Source of the DNA: Nemertoderma westbladi
Taxonomy: Eukaryota; Xenacoelomorpha; Nemertodermatida; Nemertodermatidae
Length of the DNA stretch: 64,000 nt
NCBI GenBank assembly: GCA_032718475.1
Contig: JAUCBJ010005441.1
Coordinates: 1 to 64,000 of the forward strand
Direction: 5' to 3'
Shown here: piece by piece, positions 57,760 to 64,000 of the stretch
Position numbering within the stretch: position 1 is the first letter of the stretch
Layout of the letters: each line of letters starts with the position of its first letter
Notes under the pieces: model-generated
What the model was told of the DNA's origin: nothing
Databases searched by the model: none
The model's input: only the letters and a program-made list of their open reading frames with translations
Position numbers and translations under genes: made by a program

Positions 57760-58610
57760 TCTTGTAGAACTTCAGGATAGGTTCGACTCTCTCGAGCATC
57801 TCAGTGTATTTATCCGACCCAAACTTGCTGGCAGCAGCGTCGAATACCTGAATCCCAGTTTCCTTGTGGCTAAACCCAATGGCAGCACCCGATTGGTTAC
57901 TGCATTCACCGAGATCACCAAGTATTGCAAGCCTAACCTGCCCTTCTACCCGATGTAGAGTCTACCATCCAGTCCCTCAGTCAGTTTCAGTTCCTCATCA
58001 AAGCCGATCTCTCCAGTGCCTTCTATCAGATCACTCTCCAACGTGAGTCCATGTGTTTCTGTGGCATATCCACCCCATTCCGTGGCATTCGCATTTACTG
58101 CTGCTGTGCCATGGGTATGCCCAGAAGCGAAACCACATTAGAAGGACTGGTGTCCCGCGTTCTCGGCGACCTGCTCGTCCAGGGTACAGTAGTAAAACTT
58201 GCTGATGATATCTACTGTGGTGGTGATACCTTTGCCAAGCTCCACGAAAACTTTACACTCCTCCTGCAAGCACACCATGGCGCCGACCTCCGCCTATCAG
58301 CAAAGAAAACGGTTATCTGTCCTCAGTCGACCACCATTCTCGGTTGGACGACGCTCTTTCTTACTTAGTTGCTAAACAGTATGCCGAGGCATACCGGAAG
58401 TTAGCCCACAGCGCATAATCTTCGAGTCCCCATCTATCTACTTTCCTCTCCAGTGCCAGCCAAGCCCGGGTTACTGTGTTCCACATTAAGTGGGCCATGG
58501 ACCTTCTTGCCGACTTCCAGAGCCGCAACGTTGCCCCTTCCCCCCTGCACTCCTGCCAAGTATGTTCGTTTGTCTCCTCCACCACTGACGAACCTGTAGT
58601 ACTTCATTCT
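57760..58610 (+). pseudogene. Reverse transcriptase and RNase H edge of the gypsy-like element
   Basis: Pieces: FLVAKPNGSTRLVTAFTE (about 57865-57920), then a frame change; GISTPFRGIRIY, CCCAMGMPRSETTLEGLVSR and KLADDIYCGGDT (58051-58368), where LADD is the catalytic motif; KTVICPQSTTILGW ends the palm. Near 58500, DLLADFQSRNV and CQVCSFV resemble the end of the RNase H region. Frameshifts and a stop make it non-functional. Confidence 0.75.
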
Positions 58611-58689
58611 GAATGCTCCGCACCCATCGCCGAAATGCCAACAACCTCGCCTCAGTGCCTTGCAACTTCCAACCTCCCTGACCCTCGAC

Positions 58690-59643
58690 TCCTGAATGCT
58701 TCTCGTCCCTCCTGCCTCGCCACCCAACGTGAGTGTCCAGACCTATGTCGCGTTGCTGAACACCTTGCGTCAGGTAGACATTCTCCTGCTATTTCCACGC
58801 TCTCAATCTCGATTGTTCTCTCGAAGAGATTTCCACCCAATGCCATCAGTGCATGGCCCTTTCCACTGCCCCTGGCTGTATCCTCCCTCAGTCTTCTCTC
58901 GACGTTCCACCCATCATTGGTCAATCCTTCACCACTGACGTGCTCCGGCGCCACTCCCAACGCATTCTCCTCCTCCGTGAAACTGACTCTTCATTCACTA
59001 ACACCACCATCATCCCTGAAGAACAATGTGACACCGTCCATGACTCCCTGATCATACTAGTCTCTGGGTTACGTCCCCTCAGTGGTCCTCCAGCCATTAT
59101 CCGTACCGATCCTGCACCAAGTTTCCAGGCCCTCGTTGGTAATCCTAAACTGAAAGCCCACCACACTCTTCTCAAAGCTGACTCATGGAAGAATCCAAAT
59201 AAAAACCCCATCGCTGACTCGCACCACTACTCGCTGAGCTACTCAAGCTCCACCCTACTGGAGGCCCCTTCTCGCTCACTATCCTCACTATTGCCATCAC
59301 CCACCTTAACGTGCGACTTCACGCTCCCAGCCTATCGGTGCATGAGATTCTCTTCCAGCGCGACCAGTTCACCAGGGACCAAATCCCTCTGGTCAACACG
59401 GAGCTCACATTACTGCCCAACATGAGCGATGTCTCACCAAACACACAACCAATGCTCAGTCCAAGGTACAATGTCCTACCATGTCCAATGTCCTGCCTGT
59501 GTTCACTTCACTCAATGTCGGCGACCTCGTATACTGATGTTCCGACTCTCCCCGGTTCAGCGTTAGACCCTATTATATCATCAGTACCCAGGTGTTCCAT
59601 CAGGAAATTCGTTGGCAACCAGCTCCGCTCTCTACTACTAGGA
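58690..59643 (+). pseudogene. Integrase region of the gypsy-like element
   Basis: Frames shift along the region: IIGQSFTTDVLRR and ILLLRETDSSFT (first acidic region), GPPAIIRTDPAPSFQALV (second), WKNPNKNPIAD, then RCSIRKFVGNQLR of the C-terminal domain near 59595. Broken by several frameshifts. The tail with RPQRIRKPLQYY resumes beyond the RTE insert at 60693-60860. Confidence 0.7.
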
Positions 59644-60692
59644 TCGGCATGCTACATTGCAGCTGGATTCTTAAGAATTCTGTGCTGGCTTGTCGACAAA
59701 ATTGTGCCGCCACAACTCCCGATCACCCATGACATTTGCTATCTTCGATTCCGCATCTTCAAGGCCTTTAAGATGCGTCTCAAGAAAGTCATGGGCTGTC
59801 CACTATGCTTATGCACTCCATGAGGCTCACAAGATTATGCACTGACAGGTCCTCACGGCGAAAGCAATGTCCTGCCAAGCGGAGGCGACTTTGTTCTAGT
59901 GTCACTCTTGGGGGAACCAATAAGACACCTCCAATGTTATATAGTGTCTGGTTGGAGATGTGTGCATTGTACTTGACACAATGAACCCGGCGTAGCATTC
60001 TTGTGAATGTGCCATCCAGAGATTTGGTGTCCTCAGCAGTTAGAGCCCAGCATGGACACTCATAGAGGAGTACTGGAACTACTGCTGCTATAAATAATAG
60101 GACCTTAAGTTTCCAATGAATTCTATGTGACTTCCAAATCCTGGAAAGCCTATTCAAGGCTGCCCATTCCTTTCCCTTACGTATTCGAAGGTCCTCACCT
60201 GACTTCCGGATCCATGATCCCAGGTAACAGAAGTCGTCCACATGCTCAAGCATACCATCCTTTGAGCTTTTGCTCATCCGGTCAGAGACTTACTGAGGAC
60301 TTTCAAAGTTAACATTTCAAAGTCAAAATTGTGGTCTTTTTGGAGTTAATAAAAAGACCAACACAAAAAGCAGTATGTTCTAATGAGCTGAGGAACCGGT
60401 GATTCAGAGAGTATTCCTAAGTCATCAGCAAATTCTAGATCAGTTAGGTACCTGGCAGGATTACCTCGACTTCTGGATCCAGTAGATAGAGTTACCATCA
60501 CCCCATCATCATTATGATGATCTAAGGACATAGTACAACATATTCAACCACAGTTATGAACAATAATGGTGCAAGTGTGTCTCCCTGGAGGACGCCCCAT
60601 AACACTTCAAATGGTTCTGTGCCACCATCAACAGTAGACATAAATGTTGTCGAACCATCGTATTCTGATCTGATTGCTGCAATAATTTCATC
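59644..60692 (-). mobile_element. RTE-like retrotransposon copy 2, 5'-truncated, nested in the gypsy-like element
   Basis: On the minus strand: LEFADDLGILSE (60346-60531), FCYLGSWIRKSGEDLRIRKG and LRLAGHCFRREDLS (59789-60277), a further C-terminal part with MGDRELWRHNFVDK, and a 3' tail near 59644. It resembles 1-1415 closely but is truncated at 60692, where copy 1 runs on. The host integrase reading resumes on the far side, proving the order of insertion. Confidence 0.82.
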
Positions 60693-60960
60693 CTCTCACG
60701 TCTACCGCGTACTCACCAACCTATATCCCAGTCGACATCCCGCCATCTGTACCAACTGACCAGACACCCGAACCTGATGTTGTTGATTCCCTCAACAGGG
60801 TCTCGCATCGCCCACAACGGATCCGCAAACCACTGCAATATTATGGGTTCCCATAGCGACCTTCCTGCACGGCTCGCCCCAATTTGATCTGAGTTCGAGT
60901 CGTACCATACTGGTTGCGCTATACTGTGTTCGCCAATATTTATATACTCTCCGTGATCCA

Positions 60961-61944
60961 CCCATCATATCTGCGTTGTAATGTGCTGATTATAAACACA
61001 TATTTTTATAGCCACATTTTATTTAGTTGCCAACCCGCTGTTTACTTGGTTTCTATTTAGTTCCATCTAGATTGTGTTTAATAGTTTAGTTTTATTTTTC
61101 ATAGGTTAGTTCGCTAACACGTACCGAAGGTCCCGTGTTCAGTCCTCACTTATGACCGTCACTTTTTGCATGGCCCATACTGTAGGTAGGGTGTTTATTG
61201 CTCTCTCTCTACCTCTCGCATCGTGTAGTTAGAGTTAGGGGTATCCCAGTACTAACCTTGGTATAATGCATACTTTTGTTTGTTTATATTAGGAACAAGG
61301 AGGGACAACAAGGTAAAACAAGTTGCGCCAGGCAGTTAGGCCGCACTGTGGATTAGGAACCATACAGTAGAGTACTAGGCCTCCGGACCTAGAACTGTAG
61401 TAGTTAGGCGGATACCTGTCTGACAGTACTGATAATGTGCGATCTGTTGCTGTTACCTATATTATTGGTCTATATTATATTATAATGTATATGTATCGCA
61501 ATGTACTCACGGTATCGTACCTTTCCCATCGTTACTGATGCGAAGAGACAGTAACAATACCTGCAATATCTTACTGTAAAGTTTGTGAATCAAATCATAA
61601 ATCCGACCTTCTCACCAAAACAGTAAACTCCAAGTAAGCGTGTTCGCGGTATTTCAACTTTCCATAACGCGTGTTGAATATTTTTGTATTTATTTAAAAT
61701 TGATTATTCCGATATTACTACTGGGTGCGGGACCATGGGTTTTGGGCACATTCAAGAAACTGGGGGCGATTTATGGGCGAACTTTGGGGCAACTTACAGG
61801 GTACGGGAATAATTTCATAGTTATAAGGGCCAGGGGGGGATGGAAAATGCAAGCAGTATTCAGGTTAGCCTGAGTACTATTAGGCCCTGGCCAACTTCCT
61901 GCTGCCTGTAGGGGTGGATTTGGTAATGCGCCAGGCCTAAAGGA
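60961..61944. other. Intergenic, no gene seen
   Basis: AT-rich with TAGGCCT words. No coding support and no clear repeat structure. Confidence 0.45.
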
Positions 61945-62900
61945 CAAGGACTGCCCTTAGCGGTCCCTGGCCAACAGCAGCCATTACGAGACTGAAAAGA
62001 ACTCGGACTGCTGACTGCTTGTGTCAGGGATTTGCGACGGGCACCGACGGCCCCTTAGTAGCCAAGCCGTTCTGGTTCTCGATGATCGTTCCCTTCGGGG
62101 TTCGTGAGGGGTGAAGCGGACACGCGAACGGGTGGCCAACTAACGACTGCCCCCTGACCTAAGCCGTACTGGTTCTCGATGACCGATCCCTTCGGGGTTC
62201 GTGAGGGGTGGGACGGACATGCGAAAGGGCTGGCCACAGGACGGGTTTGACGAGAACTGCCCTTAGCGGTCTCTGGTCAACGGCAGCTACTACGAGACTG
62301 AAAAGAACTCGGAACGCTGACTGCTTGTACTGGGATTTGCGACGGGAACCGACGACAGACCCCTTAGCCAAGCCGTACTGGTTCTCGATGATCGTTCCCT
62401 TCGGGGTTCGTGAGGGGTGGAACGGACACGCGATGGGGTCGAAAGACAAAGGACTAGACTCGACTAGACTCTACTGGCCTACCGACTGTTCGGAGCAGTT
62501 TCTCGGCTGCCGAAGCGACTACGAGCCTGAAACGGACTCGGAAAGCCTAGGTGGTTGGGTTTCTGTGATGAACCGACGGACCCCTAGCCAAGCCGTTCTG
62601 GTTCTCGATGATCGAACCCTTCGGGGTTCGTGAGGGGTGGAACGGACACGCGAACGGGTCCACCGACACGACAGACTCCTAGCCAAGCCGTACTGGTTCT
62701 CGATGACCGAACCCTTCGGGGTTCGAGAGGGGTGGTACGGATACGCGACAGAGTCTACCGACTGGACCGACCCTTAGCCAAGCCGTGCTGGTTCTCGATG
62801 ATCGTTCCCTTCGGGGTTCGTGAGGGGTGGAACGGACACGCGACAGGGTCGACCGACACCGACACTACGGCACTAAGACTGGGACCGAGGGAAAATCTGG
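61945..62900 (+). repeat. GC-rich tandem array with a conserved hairpin core
   Basis: At least six copies (near 62061, 62160, 62368, 62585, 62677 and 62774) of a core of about 70 bp: CCAAGCCGTACTGGTTCTCG, then CCCTTCGGGGTTCGTGAGGG, then GGAACGGACACGCGA. CGTTCC and GGAACG can pair around the TTCGGGG part. Longer spacers with ACTGCCCTTAGCGGTC and TACGAGACTGAAAAGAACTC make a higher-order unit near 300 bp for the first copies. Open frames on both strands are by-products. I do not recognise the family. Confidence 0.8.
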
Positions 62901-63503
62901 GGAACATTAGGTAGGCTAAAATTCTGAGCAAACAGTGGGTTATTAAATAATATACTGTAGGGATTTATATTATCGTGTATAATTATTGTGAATATTTGGT
63001 GTATATTGATTTGGGGAAGCCCAAAATTATTCTTAATCAAGTTTCAATGATGTTGAACGGGTTTCAACTATAGGAAGTTACATTAAAGAGTATATCCAAC
63101 TAATGCAGCTTTTTATCAACCGCAAACTTGCATCTCAGAAAATATTCCCTCCCCACAATCAATATCCGGTGACTGGCCGGGGCTCGGTGGTCTGTTAAGT
63201 CACGTCTCCAGCATCGGCGTTTTTCCCCCCTGGTGTAGGGATAACGGCAACAAAATTAAGAATAATTCACGTGGTTAATTTTGACAGGGTGTCAAAATTA
63301 AGAATAATTACGGTCAACTTCAACTGGTGGAAGTTGAGAATCCTTCAATACTCTTCAAAAACTCTCTACGTGCTTGCCAGCACCCACTACGAGGAAACTC
63401 TGGTATTTGAGTTGAGACAAAGTCGTGGTTTAATTAATCAGCAAACTCGATCTAACCAACTCGTAGTCGGCAGATCACATATTTGGAGAGTTGTTAACAG
63501 GGA
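62901..63503 (+). other. Leader or possible LTR of the right-edge element
   Basis: AT-rich DNA with CAAAATTAAGAATAATT twice (63250 and 63293). It precedes two overlapping ORFs and may be the leader of a retroelement. The frame at 63271-63534 lacks an ATG start and I do not call it. No primer-binding site recognised. Confidence 0.3.
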
Positions 63504-63695
63504 ATGGAAGTATCGATCACACCCATTGATATAATTCAAGTTGAGCCAGGAATCTGGCACGTCGAAGTTGAGGTACAAGGAACGAACGTTGGACGATTCA
63601 GGATTACTGTTCGGGTGGTCCAAGCTGAGTACAATACCTACGAGGAACTGTTTTACGACATCGCGTATCTAGCCATCGACGAGGCGTTACAATGA
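63504..63695 (+). CDS. Small ORF, unknown function, overlapping the next ORF by ATGA
   Basis: 63 codons from ATG 63504 (GGAATGG context) to TGA. The product is mostly beta-like and acidic (IWHVEVEVQGTNVGRFRITV, EELFYDIAYLAIDEALQ). I do not recognise it. Its stop overlaps the start of the following ORF as ATGA (63692-63695), an arrangement of coupled translation or reinitiation in compact mobile elements. Confidence 0.45.
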   Translation: MEVSITPIDIIQVEPGIWHVEVEVQGTNVGRFRITVRVVQAEYNTYEELFYDIAYLAIDEALQ

Positions 63696-64000
63696 CAACA
63701 AATAACGTATCCGATACCGACGAGATGGATCACCACACAGACTCGGAAGCCGACGAGGTACCAAACGTCAAGAACATGACCCGTCGGTTAGGGGCTCTTA
63801 AAGGCGGAGTAACCCGAGCGTATCAACGGATGGAGAAACAACTCAAAGGAGTCAAAACCCCCCTCAATGAGGTACAAACTCAGCTTCAAAGTATCCGAAA
63901 TATCCTACAGCGGTACGAAAGAATGATACAGGTGTACCAAGAGCTCGTTCCCCCCACCGATCAGGAAAACTACCCCAAGTTGGAAGAACACGTTGTACAT
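63692..64000 (+). CDS. Gag-like ORF, partial (runs off the window)
   Basis: Open from ATG 63692 for 103 codons to the window edge. An acidic N-terminus (SDTDEMDHHTDSEADE) is followed by RRLGALKGGVTRAYQRME and a long amphipathic helix with heptad-like spacing (about residues 45-80), then VYQELVPPTDQ. The ALKG/TR motif plus coiled coil recalls the N-terminus of BEL/Pao-type Gag; this is a tentative match. Codon use is GC-richer than the flanks. Confidence 0.5.
   Translation, partial: MTTNNVSDTDEMDHHTDSEADEVPNVKNMTRRLGALKGGVTRAYQRMEKQLKGVKTPLNEVQTQLQSIRNILQRYERMIQVYQELVPPTDQENYPKLEEHVVH

Larger units (their letters stand above)
56290..60960 (+). mobile_element. Decayed Ty3/gypsy-like LTR retrotransposon, interrupted by an RTE copy
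   Basis: Gag, protease, reverse transcriptase, RNase H edge and integrase pieces occur in the order of the Ty3/gypsy class, all on + and all broken. The integrase tail resumes at 60693 after a nested RTE insertion (59644-60692). I could not define LTRs, so the borders are approximate. The DNA is C-rich on this strand, unlike the flanks. Confidence 0.78.

Noticed and set aside
56290-60960. Paired LTRs for the gypsy-like element
   Set aside because: I looked for matching direct repeats at both ends and could not find a pair I trust by eye.
62055-62914. Proteins with SRTPKG and VPFGVREGW motifs in the GC-rich array
   Set aside because: Frames exist on both strands and follow the repeat; none has independent support.
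63271-63534. 87-codon frame before the small ORF
   Set aside because: No ATG start, overlaps the better-placed ATG at 63504, and lies in likely leader sequence.

Overview
This is metazoan nuclear DNA, most likely from a marine invertebrate. Genes have spliced exons with GT-AG borders and polyadenylation signals, the intergenic DNA is AT-rich, and repeats of nearly every eukaryotic class are present: non-LTR, Penelope-like and LTR retroelements, SINE, several TIR and foldback DNA transposons, minisatellites and long G runs. Frequent short words such as TAGGCCTA and ACCGGTACCGG, and a foldback element with an 8-bp target duplication like sea urchin TU elements, fit an echinoderm or other ambulacrarian. 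That is inference only; nothing here fixes the species. No rRNA, intact tRNA or CRISPR was seen.

Host genes. (1) USP30, a mitochondrial deubiquitinase, intronless, + strand (2902-4413). (2) An NCOA6-type nuclear receptor coactivator, - strand, seven coding exons from 27354 down to 6313. I assembled it by hand: all six junctions keep reading phase, the N-terminal NCOA6 domain lies in exon 2 and an LxxLL box in exon 6. (3) FEN1, intronless, + strand (11248-12402), nested antisense inside NCOA6 intron 4 between two satellite arrays. (4) A cytosolic sulfotransferase, intronless, + strand (55043-56065).

Mobile and repetitive DNA, left to right: an RTE-like reverse transcriptase remnant (1-1415); a 274-bp TIR element with 9-bp target duplications (2468-2741); a perfect 82-bp-arm palindrome (5130-5302); a 22-bp satellite (8815-10752) and a 45-bp satellite (12924-14451); a 6.4-kb TIR element (15313-21712) carrying a hAT-like element and a 5'-truncated CR1/L2-like LINE; a SINE, a foldback element and a Penelope-like tail (22.8-27 kb); nested CCGG-rich and hAT-like elements (28.3-32.5 kb); a 3.7-kb foldback element with 89-bp repeats in its arms and a retroelement fragment in its loop (32787-36498); a 5.96-kb TIR transposon encoding a HECT-domain protein and a spliced DDE integrase-like transposase (40568-46525); a 36-bp minisatellite of about 110 units (46633-50710); a decayed Ty3/gypsy-like element interrupted by a second RTE copy (56290-60960); a GC-rich hairpin-bearing tandem array (61945-62900); and the start of another element with a small ORF overlapping a Gag-like ORF that leaves the window (63504-64000).

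The most unusual single object is the HECT plus integrase transposon. Its ends, 6-bp target duplication, subterminal repeats and both genes can be defined from the sequence; its HECT gene carries an in-frame stop, so this copy is probably damaged.
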